The position numbers were made by a program, and so were the translations under genes. From contig CATKXE010000008.1 of the NCBI GenBank assembly GCA_949840465.1, positions 1-64,000 of the forward strand: 64,000 nt of DNA, written 5' to 3'. Of the stretch, positions 1 to 8,641 are shown piece after piece; position 1 is the first letter of the stretch; every line of letters begins with the position of its first letter. The notes below the pieces were generated by a model, which worked only from the letters and a program-made list of their open reading frames with translations, had not been told where the DNA came from and did not search any database. This stretch comes from an uncultured Lachnospiraceae bacterium. Its GTDB lineage: Bacteria > Bacillota > Clostridia > Lachnospirales > Lachnospiraceae.

Positions 1-1
1 A

Positions 2-73
2 TGACTCCGACGGGAATCGAACCCGTGTTACCGCCGTGAAAGGGCGATGTCTTAACCGCTTGACCACGGAGCC
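2..73 (-). tRNA. tRNA-Glu (anticodon UUC)
   Basis: Read on the minus strand, the gene folds into a full cloverleaf: a 7-bp acceptor stem starting GGCTCCG (one G-U pair), a T-arm with GGTTCGATTCC, and an anticodon loop CTTTCAC that gives UUC. The discriminator base is A. No CCA is encoded at the 3' end, although the window begins one base later. Confidence 0.96.
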
Positions 74-112
74 TAAAACAAACAGCCGCCTCCTTCATGG
101 TGACCGACATTT

Positions 113-141
113 ATATTAGCACATCTTGATTCATTTTGCAA
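113..141 (-). promoter_or_regulatory. promoter of tRNA-Glu
   Basis: On the minus strand TTGCAA (136-141) and TAATAT (113-118) are spaced by exactly 17 bp, with a TGC extended -10 element. It lies about 40 bp upstream of the tRNA 5' end. Confidence 0.7.
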
Positions 142-197
142 GCGTTTTATTTGGTGTTTTTGGGAGTTTTTCAAAATTTTTGTTGAAACTCTCAGTA

Positions 198-223
198 CGC
201 TTGGTTCGCTGCTTCGCGGGAAT
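198..223 (+). repeat. dispersed 26-bp repeat, copy A
   Basis: This stretch (CGCTTGG...TTCGCGGGAAT) recurs almost unchanged in inverse orientation at 32439-32464 and, as its 17-bp right half, at 7733-7749. Here it lies in the otherwise empty 235-bp spacer between the two tRNA genes. No coding function is seen in that spacer. Confidence 0.6.
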
Positions 224-308
224 CGCCAGTACAGGAATGCATTCGGGTTATTACAAAAAAATCACCGTCCCCACAGCTTCTAATGTCTGCAAAAACAGTG
301 ATTTCAAC

Positions 309-381
309 TGCGCGATCAGGGGCTCGAACCCTGGACACCCTGATTAAGAGTCAGGTGCTCTTCCAACTGAGCTAATCGCGC
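309..381 (-). tRNA. tRNA-Lys (anticodon CUU)
   Basis: The minus strand gives a perfect cloverleaf: acceptor GCGCGAT/ATCGCGC, D-arm GCTC/GAGC, anticodon stem CCTGA/TCAGG with loop CTCTTAA (anticodon CUU), and T-arm CAGGG/CCCTG. The discriminator is A and CCA is not encoded. Confidence 0.97.
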
Positions 382-435
382 ACATATTATCCAATAAAAC
401 ACCTTTTTAATATCTCCCTGAACAAGACAAGAGAT

Positions 436-464
436 ATTGTACCCCATCACGACAAAAAATGCAA
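436..464 (-). promoter_or_regulatory. promoter of tRNA-Lys
   Basis: On the minus strand TTGCAT (459-464) and TACAAT (436-441) are separated by 17 bp, about 55 bp upstream of the tRNA. The rest of 382-547 is AT-rich and holds no gene. Confidence 0.7.
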
Positions 465-547
465 GAGTTTTTTCATATTTTTTTATTATTTTTTTCAAAT
501 TTTTTATGCTGAACCTATTTATCACTTTTTGGACAAAAATTTCCAAA

Positions 548-577
548 AAGTGCCTCGCAGCAAACTGCGAGGCACTT
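548..577 (-). terminator. intrinsic terminator after the transglutaminase-like gene
   Basis: A perfect 13-bp stem (AAGTGCCTCGCAG and its complement) with a 4-base loop starts 3 bp after the stop codon on the minus strand. It is followed by a short T-rich run. Confidence 0.9.
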
Positions 578-580
578 ATA

Positions 581-3268
581 TTAATCTTTGTTTTTTCTGA
601 GACGAATCGCAAGTATGATAGCGATAATCAGAAGAATTACAGCCGCAAAAATGAGAGAACGTAATTCCCCGCTGCTGCCCAATACCGCCGGGCTTTTTAA
701 GGATTTATCCTGATCAATACCGGGATCCTGATCCTTTTGTTTCTGAGAATCTGTATCCTGCGCCTCCTGCGTGCTGCCATCCTCTGCAGCCTGAGGCTGT
801 GACTGCCGTGTATTCGTCCAGCCGACAGCAATCGGGGATAATCCGTAAACCTTAAATTGTATCCCTTCTGCAGTCTCTGTCACTTCCGGATATTCCACTT
901 CTCCAGGCGACGACAAATACATATCTTCCGCAAACATATGGCACACGACAAAGTCCTGCATTCTTCCGGAAGTGCCTTTTGGATATGGAAGCGTAACAGT
1001 CACTCCTTCTTCTGGAAATCTCTCATCCGTCACCTTTACCCATTCGCCCTCATCGGTCTCGTTATCGCTTGCCTTATCCAGGCTTCTAAGCGTTACATCG
1101 TAAACTGCAATATTGTCGTCCGAAATAGCAGAATCCCACTCCTGAACCTTCGTGAAAAGTGCTTCTTCTATTTTTGCAGGCGTATTCAAATCCAGGCTCT
1201 TATCTTCCAGAAACGCCTCCGGAACCTGAGAAATCGAATCCTCCATCTCCAACTCCAGCATCAAATGATCTGTTGACTCCGGCGGAGTCTCAAGTTCCGT
1301 AGTTGAAGTAATCTTTCCGGTCAGTTGCGGCAATGTATCCGGCAGTTCGTAATAATTCGCTTTCTCTCCGTTTAAAGTACGCTTTTTCCCTTCCTTCCAG
1401 TTCAAGGTGACTTTTTGTGTCCCTACCACAGTAGAAACATATGTTCCAGTCAAGTCGTTACTGTTGAAACTGAATCGGGAATCCTGATCTTTATCGCTCT
1501 CCAGAATGCCTTCTATGGTCATCTCTCCAAAAAGCGTCGCCTCTGCGGCAGAACCAATCTCATTTTTCTGATCTACCGCATACATTCCGCTTACATCCCA
1601 GGTCAAAGGCTTCTTTGCCACTGTCAGTTTATAAGAAGCTGTGGAACCGCCCTCACTGTCTGTCGCGGTAATTGTGGTGGTTCCCGGCTTTAATATACGC
1701 ACTTTTCCTTTTTTATTTCCAATGATTGCAACAGACTCATCACTGCTCTTATATGTAATCTTAGAATTTTCCTCCGCACCGGAAACAGTCTCTGTAAATG
1801 CTCCGTCCCCATATGTCTTCTGCACATCCGTTACGTCAAAACTAAGCACGGCTGTCTTCTCTGTCGGCTTTTCTGCCGTTTTTTCTTCTTTTTCCGGTTT
1901 CTGTTCCGATGGATTCGCCGTAGTATTGTTGGTCGGCGCCTGTGTCGGTGAAGAATCAGGCGTCGGCGTTGGAGCAGGCGTTGGCTCCGGCGTCGGTGTC
2001 GGCTCCGGTGCCGGTGCCGGTGGATTTTCCGTTCCTGTCCCCGGTATATCCGGCTGTCCGCCATTCCCCTGATTATGCAGGGAATCCAGCCCGTTATGGC
2101 TTGCGTTGCCAAGGGTTAAAATCGTAGCTCCAAAAATAGTTCTGGGATCCGCATTATATGTATATGTAATCGGCGCCCATCCATTACAGTAAAAAGTGTA
2201 GCCGCTGTCCACGCTCCCCGCCGGATTATCCGCCAGAAATAATTCATAGTCCGCCCCAATCGTGCCCGCGTCGCAGTTGGTTACATCTACCATGTAACTC
2301 TCCCCGCCCGTGCGGATAACATTCCACATGTGTTCTCCCGCGCCTTGTCCGCTGTCCGATGTCCCGGAGACAACGTAACACTGCACATCATGGTCAAATG
2401 CGGTAAGGTCACACAAATACTTAAATGCTTTTGCATAACCTTCACAAACCACATTGGTATTCGGATCTTCATCAAAAACAGAGATAACCTGATATGCATC
2501 TCCATAATCAGGCGCCGCTAATGCTGCCGTATCATAAGCGACCAGATCACAGACGGCATTTTTGTAAGCAACAAGCTTATCATAATCAGAACTGTTTTTG
2601 CTGGCATCCACAATCGCCTGGGCTTTATTGTATGCATGTCTCACTTTATCCAGATAAGCCCCATTGACCTGATACAGGTTGTCCGGGCTCTTTCGGTATG
2701 CCGCTGATACCTTGAAGGTAAATTCCACCTTACCATCCGTATACTGGCAATATACCCCGTCTACCGGCTTTCCTGCTTCTGTGGTCATCGTCTTGTCATG
2801 CCAGAATAAATCAAACGGACAGTCATTCAGCAGATAAAATACAATGGTATTGACATCGATTTGTGAAAGCTGCTCCTTAGAAAAAGCAGTACTAAGGCTG
2901 AACTGCGTAGTCTCCCGTTCTCCTCTTGCCACCTCTGTAATGCAGTCTTTTAAAGCATTATAGATCGCCGTTTCCGTGTCGCTAAGAGCCTTGCCGTCAA
3001 CAGCATACGCCACAGCCCATGACATCTCCTGAGATACGGATTCCTCTTCCTGCCCGTCTTCCTCCTCTTCCATCTGCTCCGCCAGCACGGCGTCCACATC
3101 CAGCACTGGCTGCCCGGCCGGTTCTGCCTGCTCTTCAATAGAATTCTCCCCTTCAAACGTTTTTTCTTCTGGCACAGGCACATCTTCATCCGCCGCCCTA
3201 CAGCCGGACAGCGCCAGGATAAGGACAAGAGCCAATCCATATCTCCGCCAGATTTTGCGTTTGTTCAT
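581..3268 (-). CDS. transglutaminase-like, Ig-like domain lipoprotein (surface protein)
   Basis: An 895-residue exported protein. The open frame extends 71 codons further upstream, but the ATG at 3268 is preceded by an AAGGGG ribosome binding site and starts a classic lipoprotein signal peptide with lipobox LSGC (Cys23). A transglutaminase/protease-like core follows, with candidate catalytic Cys275 (VVCEGY), His313 (EHMWNV) and Asp328 (YMVDVT). Next come a Pro/Thr linker with PTPTPEP-type repeats (about 385-430), a bacterial Ig-like (Big_2) module, and further beta-rich sequence. The C-terminus is a hydrophobic helix followed by RLRKNKD, and no LPXTG motif is present. Having both a lipid anchor and a C-terminal membrane helix is unusual. 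Proteins of this type are thought to act on cell-wall or surface proteins; the substrate is unknown. It is a single-gene unit with its own promoter and terminator. Confidence 0.85.
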   Translation of the reverse strand: MNKRKIWRRYGLALVLILALSGCRAADEDVPVPEEKTFEGENSIEEQAEPAGQPVLDVDAVLAEQMEEEEDGQEEESVSQEMSWAVAYAVDGKALSDTETAIYNALKDCITEVARGERETTQFSLSTAFSKEQLSQIDVNTIVFYLLNDCPFDLFWHDKTMTTEAGKPVDGVYCQYTDGKVEFTFKVSAAYRKSPDNLYQVNGAYLDKVRHAYNKAQAIVDASKNSSDYDKLVAYKNAVCDLVAYDTAALAAPDYGDAYQVISVFDEDPNTNVVCEGYAKAFKYLCDLTAFDHDVQCYVVSGTSDSGQGAGEHMWNVIRTGGESYMVDVTNCDAGTIGADYELFLADNPAGSVDSGYTFYCNGWAPITYTYNADPRTIFGATILTLGNASHNGLDSLHNQGNGGQPDIPGTGTENPPAPAPEPTPTPEPTPAPTPTPDSSPTQAPTNNTTANPSEQKPEKEEKTAEKPTEKTAVLSFDVTDVQKTYGDGAFTETVSGAEENSKITYKSSDESVAIIGNKKGKVRILKPGTTTITATDSEGGSTASYKLTVAKKPLTWDVSGMYAVDQKNEIGSAAEATLFGEMTIEGILESDKDQDSRFSFNSNDLTGTYVSTVVGTQKVTLNWKEGKKRTLNGEKANYYELPDTLPQLTGKITSTTELETPPESTDHLMLELEMEDSISQVPEAFLEDKSLDLNTPAKIEEALFTKVQEWDSAISDDNIAVYDVTLRSLDKASDNETDEGEWVKVTDERFPEEGVTVTLPYPKGTSGRMQDFVVCHMFAEDMYLSSPGEVEYPEVTETAEGIQFKVYGLSPIAVGWTNTRQSQPQAAEDGSTQEAQDTDSQKQKDQDPGIDQDKSLKSPAVLGSSGELRSLIFAAVILLIIAIILAIRLRKNKD

Positions 3269-3500
3269 TCTTCTACCCCTTCTTTCTGCTGCATCGTGCT
3301 GCCAAAAATCCATAGCCCTCCAAAAAAGCCCGCCATACTGTCTCTTACCCATGATGCGGCCTGCCCGGCTTACGGACAGGCCTGACTGAATATTGTGCAA
3401 AACAGCTACAACAAGCCATACTCCAACAGACTCTGCCTCTCCGAATATCCCGGATCTTCTCCCCACATTGTACAATCTCATAAACAGGCAGAAATCTCTA
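3269..3500 (-). promoter_or_regulatory. long structured 5' leader with possible attenuator
   Basis: About 230 nt separate the promoter at 3509-3536 from the ATG. On the minus strand the leader contains a strong hairpin GGCCTG-T-CCG/CGG-G-CAGGCC (about 3359-3385). A second element follows in which CCGCAT can pair with ATGGCGG, leading into GCTTTTTT near 3325-3335. This resembles an aptamer or sensor followed by a transcription terminator. I do not recognise a known riboswitch class. Confidence 0.4.
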
Positions 3501-3508
3501 CTATAAAC

Positions 3509-3536
3509 ATCTTAGCATTTTGAAGAAATTTGTCAA
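3509..3536 (-). promoter_or_regulatory. promoter of the transglutaminase-like gene
   Basis: On the minus strand, consensus TTGACA (3531-3536) is followed after 16 bp by TAAGAT (3509-3514) with an extended TGC in front of the -10. Confidence 0.75.
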
Positions 3537-3569
3537 CCGGCAATTCGCATAAGACACCAAAAAATCACA

Positions 3570-3899
3570 TTATATCCGTAACCCGGTTTCCTGATACAGC
3601 ATATCCAGAAGCACTTCTTTATCTGATACGCCGCTTGCGGCCGATATCGGCCTCCCGCCTTTAAACAGTACAAAAGTAGGAACAGCCTCCACCTGAAATT
3701 CATCCGCAAGGCCTGCCGACTCATCAATCTCAATCTGGCATACCTTCAGCTTTCTGCCGCATCCCTCGGATATTGCATCCACCACATCTTCCATCATGGC
3801 GCATTTTGAACACCAGAGGGCAAAAAATTCCACCAGGACCGGTATATCCTCCTTAAGCACTTCTGTCTGATAATTTTCTGCAGTTACTCTTACTTTCAT
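3570..3899 (-). CDS. thioredoxin family protein
   Basis: A 109-residue single-domain thioredoxin-like oxidoreductase. The redox motif is WCSKC (Cys30, Cys33), an atypical dipeptide compared with the usual WCGPC. The cis-proline motif is VPTFVLF, followed by the usual C-terminal helix. It should act in the cytoplasm in thiol-disulfide exchange. An in-frame ATG exists 33 bp further upstream, but AGGTG sits at the right distance from the ATG at 3899, so the shorter form is preferred. It lies 22 bp downstream of a 47-residue Cys-rich ORF on the same strand and may be translated with it. Confidence 0.9.
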   Translation of the reverse strand: MKVRVTAENYQTEVLKEDIPVLVEFFALWCSKCAMMEDVVDAISEGCGRKLKVCQIEIDESAGLADEFQVEAVPTFVLFKGGRPISAASGVSDKEVLLDMLYQETGLRI

Positions 3900-3921
3900 A
3901 GCCAACACCTGCTTCTTATAA

Positions 3922-4065
3922 TCAACATCCATGGCAGCTGTCCATGTTCAATATTCGATATACTTCATCAAGCGAACGCTTCAGGCACATCAGCTTCCGG
4001 TTCCATTCCGGCCTGCAGTACAGCCTTTCGCAAATGCAGTCCTTCCAGCATCTTTTTCTCTTCAT
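3922..4065 (-). CDS. small cysteine-rich protein (47 aa), hypothetical
   Basis: A short ORF upstream of the thioredoxin gene. The ATG at 4065 is preceded by AAGGG at 6 bp; a second ATG lies two codons upstream. The product is basic at its N-terminus (MKRKRC) and has 7 cysteines in 47 residues, arranged as C-W-K-D-C-I-C, then YC and MC, and ending DSCHGC. This suggests metal binding or a redox partner for the adjacent thioredoxin. No family is recognised. The frame stays open well upstream of the chosen start, so part of the apparent signal could be chance. Confidence 0.4.
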   Translation of the reverse strand: MKRKRCWKDCICERLYCRPEWNRKLMCLKRSLDEVYRILNMDSCHGC

Positions 4066-4231
4066 CTGCATCCCTTCCCTTACTCTTTTTCTATCCAACC
4101 GAGGAACTGTAGAAAAGCAGCCTGAACAGATTGCCAGGTGATCTCGCCGGCCATACAGCCTCATCCCGGCACATAAAATAATCAGGCGGTTTACGACAGT
4201 ACCTGTTGTCCTGAACCATGGATTCCTTACT

Positions 4232-4260
4232 ATTATATGCACGGTTCCTGTAAAATGTAA
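4232..4260 (-). promoter_or_regulatory. candidate promoter for the small ORF/thioredoxin pair
   Basis: Minus-strand TTACAT (4255-4260), a 17-bp spacer and consensus TATAAT (4232-4237). The -35 is weak. The -10 lies in the 245-bp spacer after trmB. Confidence 0.45.
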
Positions 4261-4311
4261 CCTGATCGTTTGGCAGACCGGAAGGGCTAAGACGAAAGCG
4301 GCGTTATGGCC

Positions 4312-4980
4312 TCATATCCCATCCTCTGATGTTCTGACGGCAATGAGTTTACAGATGGGATTCCCCTGCGCGGAAAATTTTTCTTCATATTCAGTCATGA
4401 CATTTCCCCTGTTCATGGCCGTGTCTTTGTGCAGGTCGCGGGTATATGCCGACAACGCCCATCCCGGCGCTTCTTCTACCTGCTCCAGCGAAAAATCAAA
4501 AAGAGCCTGATTGTCCGTTTTAAATTCTACCCGTCCGCCCCGCCTGATAATCTTCCCATATCTCCCGAAAAAAGGAACCGACGTCAGGCGGCGCTGTGCA
4601 TGGCGCGCTTTCGGCCATGGATCCGAAAAATTCAGGTAGATGCGTTCCACTTCACCGGGAGCAAAAATCGTTTCCAGATCATGGGCGTCCATGCAGAGAA
4701 AGCGCACGTTTACCAGATCCTTAAATTGCGGCGTATCATACTTCTCTATGGCGCGCAAAAGCACGCTGGAATAGCGTTCGATCCCGATATGGTTGATTTC
4801 CGGGTGCTCCGTCGCCGTCTGCAGCAGGAAACGCCCTTTTCCCATTCCGATTTCAATATGCAGCGGAGCCGTATTGCCAAACACCTCCTGCCAGCAACCT
4901 TTCTGTTTTTCTGCCTCCCTGACCACATCCTTATGCGCCTGTATCACTTCTCTTGCACGTGGAATATTGCGTAGCCTCAT
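4312..4980 (-). CDS. trmB: tRNA (guanine-N7-)-methyltransferase
   Basis: A 222-residue class I SAM-dependent methyltransferase that makes m7G46 in tRNA. The SAM-binding loop is EIGMGKGRFLLQTA near residue 42. The TrmB signature NFSDPWPKARHAQRRL sits near residue 115, and the C-terminal region contains the usual substrate-binding segment ending near TEYEEKF. Length matches the family. The start ATG follows an AGGAGG site at a good distance. It stands between the glg operon terminator and the thioredoxin pair and appears to be its own unit. Confidence 0.96.
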   Translation of the reverse strand: MRLRNIPRAREVIQAHKDVVREAEKQKGCWQEVFGNTAPLHIEIGMGKGRFLLQTATEHPEINHIGIERYSSVLLRAIEKYDTPQFKDLVNVRFLCMDAHDLETIFAPGEVERIYLNFSDPWPKARHAQRRLTSVPFFGRYGKIIRRGGRVEFKTDNQALFDFSLEQVEEAPGWALSAYTRDLHKDTAMNRGNVMTEYEEKFSAQGNPICKLIAVRTSEDGI

Positions 4981-5105
4981 ATGTAATCCCTCCTAATTCA
5001 TTCAGACCCTTCGGAACTATGGAGCAATAACCTGTACAGACGGCTATTAAGACCCGTTGGATGTATCAGTCATTTTTACACAGTCCCGTATACAAAACAG
5101 CGCCA

Positions 5106-5138
5106 AAAAGCAGGAAGCCTGAGGTACTTCCTGCTTTT
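5106..5138 (-). terminator. terminator of the glgCD operon
   Basis: A 12-bp perfect stem (AAAAGCAGGAAG/CTTCCTGCTTTT) with a 9-base loop. A/T tails on both sides make it potentially bidirectional. It lies 65 bp after the glgD stop. Confidence 0.85.
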
Positions 5139-5202
5139 CAATCGTTCGCTATAAACTCTTGCCCGAAGGGCGTCCCGTACTGTCTATCCCAAATCCGTCC
5201 GT

Positions 5203-6318
5203 TTACAGTGTATCATCCCTGCGGACATATCCGGGTTTCTCCGGCGTTGCAATCACTTCTTTTGCGTGTATGATCCTGGCACGTTTGTCCACCACCTGAT
5301 TCTCGATACGGGCGTCTTCCCCGATCAGTGCGCCCGGGAGCAGGATACTGTTCTTAACTACAGCCCCTTTCCTGATCACACATCCACGTCCAATGACAGA
5401 ATTCTCTACGGAACCTTCAATCAGGCATCCATTGGATACCACGGAATACTTCACGTCGCATTCTTCAAAATACTGGGTCGGGCTGGAATCATTGGTACGG
5501 GTATAGATCGGCCAGTCCTCATCAAACAGGCTTGCAGCCATCTTGCTGTCAATCAGGCTTAAATTCGCGTCATAATAGCTCTTAAAGTCCGTAATCGTCG
5601 CAAAATACCCACGATGCGCAACACCGCGGATGTCCAGCTCTTCGCATTCCCTATTGACAATCTGGGGCAGCGTATACATGGAAGAAATCTTCCTTGCCTT
5701 CTTCACCAGCTCAATGAACAGGTCTTTTTTCATAACGTAAGTTGCCATGAAAATATTCCTGTTCTTAGCGGTTCCACGGTTCTTCTCGATAGATAATACA
5801 CCTTTCTGCTTATTCAGGTTCAGAAGATCGCAGTTCAGATACGCTTCTTTTGCATTATCCACCGAATGATACAGCATGGTAATATCTGCCTCTGATTCGA
5901 TATGAGACTGAAGGAGGGCGTCAAAATTCTGTACAAAGACCATATAATTCGGCGCAATGATCACATATTGCTCATGCATCCTCTCAATAATATCCAGATT
6001 CTCATAAAATGCCGCAATGTCTGTATTATAAATGTCGTTGTCCGCACTGTTCTCAGAGAACAATACCTGCAGCTTCCCCCGCTTGGAGTTGATACTGTAG
6101 TGGCGCCCTGTTCCCAGATGATCGATCAGGGAACGAGGTTTTCTCCTGACAAATACTTTAATCTGTTCAATGTCGCTGTTGCTGAAATTGGAAATCGGAA
6201 AATCAATCACACGGTATCTGCCCAGGAAAGAGAACGCCCCGATCGTCCGGTAGTTCTCAAGCCCTTCTACCCAGATATGGTTTCCGGCCGTATTTACAAT
6301 ACCAAATGCTTTTGCCAT
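5203..6318 (-). CDS. glgD: glucose-1-phosphate adenylyltransferase, GlgD subunit
   Basis: A 371-residue nucleotidyltransferase-like protein with the N-terminal pattern MAKAFGIVNTAGNH and the sugar-nucleotide fold (RYRVIDFPISNFSNSDI). The C-terminal left-handed beta-helix has hexapeptide repeats such as NSVIGRGCVIRKGAVV. It lacks the canonical GGxGxRL loop present in GlgC, as is typical of the modulatory GlgD partner in Firmicutes. It forms ADP-glucose for glycogen synthesis together with GlgC. It begins 1 bp after the glgC stop, with AAAGGGGG as ribosome binding site, so the two are translationally coupled. No glycogen synthase or branching enzyme is in the window. Confidence 0.94.
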   Translation of the reverse strand: MAKAFGIVNTAGNHIWVEGLENYRTIGAFSFLGRYRVIDFPISNFSNSDIEQIKVFVRRKPRSLIDHLGTGRHYSINSKRGKLQVLFSENSADNDIYNTDIAAFYENLDIIERMHEQYVIIAPNYMVFVQNFDALLQSHIESEADITMLYHSVDNAKEAYLNCDLLNLNKQKGVLSIEKNRGTAKNRNIFMATYVMKKDLFIELVKKARKISSMYTLPQIVNRECEELDIRGVAHRGYFATITDFKSYYDANLSLIDSKMAASLFDEDWPIYTRTNDSSPTQYFEECDVKYSVVSNGCLIEGSVENSVIGRGCVIRKGAVVKNSILLPGALIGEDARIENQVVDKRARIIHAKEVIATPEKPGYVRRDDTL

Positions 6319-6319
6319 A

Positions 6320-7459
6320 TTATTCTACCCCCTTTACTCGCTTTGCAACCAGCTCGATATGTTCACTGTCTGCATTTCCTACGGAAGCCTCTTTTCCGAT
6401 CTTCACTCCGTCTGCCACAAGGGCGCGTGTCACGGTCGCGCCTTCCTCTACCACGACGTTGGGCATCAGCACACTGTCAATGACTTTTGCGCCCGATCCC
6501 ACTTTCGCGCCTGTAAACAGGACAGAATTCTTAACCTCGCCTTCAATGACGCAGCCCTGTGTAATGAATGCACGCTTGATATCAGCCTCCGCCCCTACAT
6601 AATGCGGGAGGGTGGTCACATCTTCCGTATAAATCTTCCAGGTAGGGTCACTTAAATCCAGTTCGTTCTTTTTGTCCAGAAGATCCATGTTGGCTTCCCA
6701 GAGGGAATCTATGGTTCCCACATCCTTCCAGTATCCCTTGAATTTATAAGCCATCAGCCGCTTTCCGTCGTTGAGGAGGGCAGGAATGATATCTTTGCCA
6801 AAATCATGATGCGAATCCGGGTTCTTCATATCCGCAACAAGAAGCTTACGCAGCTGTTTCCAGTCAAAAATATAGATTCCCATGGATGCAAGGTTGCTCT
6901 TCGGCTTTTCCGGCTTCTCCTCAAATTCATAGATCACGCCGTCATCATTCGTATTCATAATTCCAAAACGGCTTGCCTCCCGCATAGGCACCCCGATCAC
7001 GGCAATCGTTGCATCCGCATGATTCTCCTTATGGTAATCCAGCATCTTGGCATAATTCATCTTGTAAATGTGGTCGCCGGAAAGCACCAGTAAGTATTCC
7101 GGATTGTATGTATCTATAAAATCAATATTCTGCGAAATCGCATCCGCAGTCCCACGGTATACGTCCAGATTGGCATCCGCCTTCTCCCGCGGCGGCAGTA
7201 CAAAAACCCCGCTCCCCTTTGCATCCAGCCCCCAGCGGCGGCCTGCGGCAACATAGCTGTTGAGCAGTACAGACTCATATTGTGTCAAAACTCCAACTAC
7301 GTCAATCCCGCTGTTTGCGCAGTTACTGAGCGGAAAATCTACGATGCGGTATTTCCCTCCATATGAAACGGCTGGTTTGGCAACTTTGTTGGTCAGGTCA
7401 TGAAGACGAGATCCACGGCCGCCAGCTAAAATCATTGCTACCATATTATTTTGCTTCAT
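6320..7459 (-). CDS. glgC: glucose-1-phosphate adenylyltransferase, catalytic GlgC subunit
   Basis: A 379-residue ADP-glucose pyrophosphorylase converting ATP and glucose-1-phosphate to ADP-glucose, the committed step of bacterial glycogen synthesis. The nucleotide-binding loop [12 protein letters not shown] starts at residue 8. Further family motifs are [25 protein letters not shown] and [10 protein letters not shown], and the C-terminus is a left-handed beta-helix. Length is normal. It is the first gene of the glgC-glgD operon; GAGAGGG precedes the ATG. A TATAAT sequence is present at 7491-7496 on the minus strand, but no good -35 is at standard spacing. Confidence 0.96.
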   Translation of the reverse strand: MKQNNMVAMILAGGRGSRLHDLTNKVAKPAVSYGGKYRIVDFPLSNCANSGIDVVGVLTQYESVLLNSYVAAGRRWGLDAKGSGVFVLPPREKADANLDVYRGTADAISQNIDFIDTYNPEYLLVLSGDHIYKMNYAKMLDYHKENHADATIAVIGVPMREASRFGIMNTNDDGVIYEFEEKPEKPKSNLASMGIYIFDWKQLRKLLVADMKNPDSHHDFGKDIIPALLNDGKRLMAYKFKGYWKDVGTIDSLWEANMDLLDKKNELDLSDPTWKIYTEDVTTLPHYVGAEADIKRAFITQGCVIEGEVKNSVLFTGAKVGSGAKVIDSVLMPNVVVEEGATVTRALVADGVKIGKEASVGNADSEHIELVAKRVKGVE

Positions 7460-7580
7460 AGTGAACCCTCTCTTTCATATTAATGTTCATATTATACAAT
7501 CTTTTCTTTTTTTTTTCCACAATTTCATGCAAAAAAGCCTATAAATTAAAGGAAAAAATTTCTTTTTAACTGCATTTATC

Positions 7581-7589
7581 TGGTATAAT
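7581..7589 (+). promoter_or_regulatory. extended -10 promoter for the YwaF-like gene
   Basis: TGGTATAAT (extended -10 plus consensus -10 at 7584-7589) lies 60 bp upstream of the start. The -35 region (TTCTTT) is poor, as often seen with extended -10 promoters. Confidence 0.6.
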
Positions 7590-7650
7590 TGTAAAATACT
7601 AAGAAACTGTGAATCAACTTTACATGATTTCAAATGAAGGAGCAATGATT

Positions 7651-8499
7651 ATGAGCAGGACCTCCACTCCATACTTCAGGCAAAAACCTGGCGGCAGCCG
7701 CCAAATGCACAGGCCAATATGTCCATTTCGCCCGCTGCTTCGCGGGAATAGATCCATCCGTTTTTCCCCGTTCTTTTCTGCCTGCGGGCTTTGCATGTTA
7801 TTTTCCGAAATCTGGAAACAATACTGCCTTACTTTTCCGGTGGGCGGCGGCTCCTATAACTGGTGGTATTTTCCGTTCCAGCTCTGCAGCGCCCCTATGT
7901 ATATCCTGCTGTTCCTCCCTTATATAAAAAAACAACGGACGGCCCATGCATGCCTGACATTTCTCATGTCATTCGGACTTCTCGGCGGAATCGCTGTTTT
8001 TGCCGATACCACCGGGCTTCACTATCCGCTGCCTGCCCTGACCATCCATTCTTATATGTGGCATTTCCTGCTGATCCTGATCGGATGCTTTGCGGCGGCT
8101 GCACGCTTCTTTTGCAAACCGCCAAACGCTGCTTCCGCCTTTTTGGCCGTTCCTGATTCCACGGATTCCGGCCAATCCCCGGAAAACTCTCCCAAAAGCA
8201 GCTCTTCCCTTTCGGTTTTTCGCAGTTTTGCAGACGCAGTTTACTTATACTTCGCCTTCTGCGCCGCCGCTTCCTGCATCAATCTTATCTGCGGCAGATA
8301 CGGCACGATCAATATGTTCTACATCAACCCCGCATATCCGATGGAACAGATTCTTTTTTCGGATCTCGTTCCGGTTCTTGGCAACGGGGCCGTGATCCTG
8401 CTATATATGGCTATGACGGTTCTCGGGGCGGGAATCCTTTTCCTTTTCTGGTATCGGCTGCTTCGCCCTGCACGCCGTCAAACAAATCATCCCTCGTGA
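7651..8499 (+). CDS. YwaF/TMEM164-like multi-pass membrane protein
   Basis: A 282-residue integral membrane protein with about six hydrophobic segments. The segment FPFQLCSAPMYILLFLP and the pattern FYINPAYPMEQ resemble the YwaF (TIGR02206)/TMEM164 family, whose biochemical role in bacteria is not established. The start at 7651 is favoured over an upstream ATG because AAGGAG lies 8 bp before it. The first about 45 residues are not membrane-like. They include the right half of the dispersed repeat at 7733-7749, so the N-terminus may have been altered by it. A Ser/Pro-rich loop separates the two halves. Family assignment is from pattern resemblance only. Confidence 0.6.
   Translation: MSRTSTPYFRQKPGGSRQMHRPICPFRPLLRGNRSIRFSPFFSACGLCMLFSEIWKQYCLTFPVGGGSYNWWYFPFQLCSAPMYILLFLPYIKKQRTAHACLTFLMSFGLLGGIAVFADTTGLHYPLPALTIHSYMWHFLLILIGCFAAAARFFCKPPNAASAFLAVPDSTDSGQSPENSPKSSSSLSVFRSFADAVYLYFAFCAAASCINLICGRYGTINMFYINPAYPMEQILFSDLVPVLGNGAVILLYMAMTVLGAGILFLFWYRLLRPARRQTNHPS
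7733..7749 (+). repeat. dispersed repeat, partial copy C
   Basis: This 17-bp stretch is identical to the right half of the repeat at 198-223. Similarity continues weakly to the left (ATGTCC...) in common with the copy at 32439-32468. It is in frame inside the 5' end of the YwaF-like gene. Confidence 0.5.
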
Positions 8500-8641
8500 T
8501 ATTGTCCGGCCGCCTGCCGTCCCAAATCACAGGATCCTCCCCAAATTATGTAACGCCACCACAAAGGAATCTGCGGCAACCGCATCGTCCCCATATACCC
8601 CATAATGGCGGAATACATGGCAGGCCGCGCTCCATAGAATA

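Noticed and set aside
316..612. Minus-strand 98-codon frame over tRNA-Lys
   Set aside because: Runs through the tRNA gene and the terminator; not a protein gene.
1641..2072. Plus-strand 143-codon frame rich in Val/Gly/Ser
   Set aside because: Antisense of the Pro/Thr linker of the transglutaminase-like gene; composition follows from the repeats, with no ribosome binding site.
3269..3481. 71-codon in-frame extension of the transglutaminase-like ORF
   Set aside because: Lies in the leader; the ATG at 3268 has the ribosome binding site and starts the lipoprotein signal peptide.
3922..3932. Possible selenocysteine TGA at the end of the small Cys-rich ORF
   Set aside because: The next in-frame codons reach TAA after one residue; no reason to read through.
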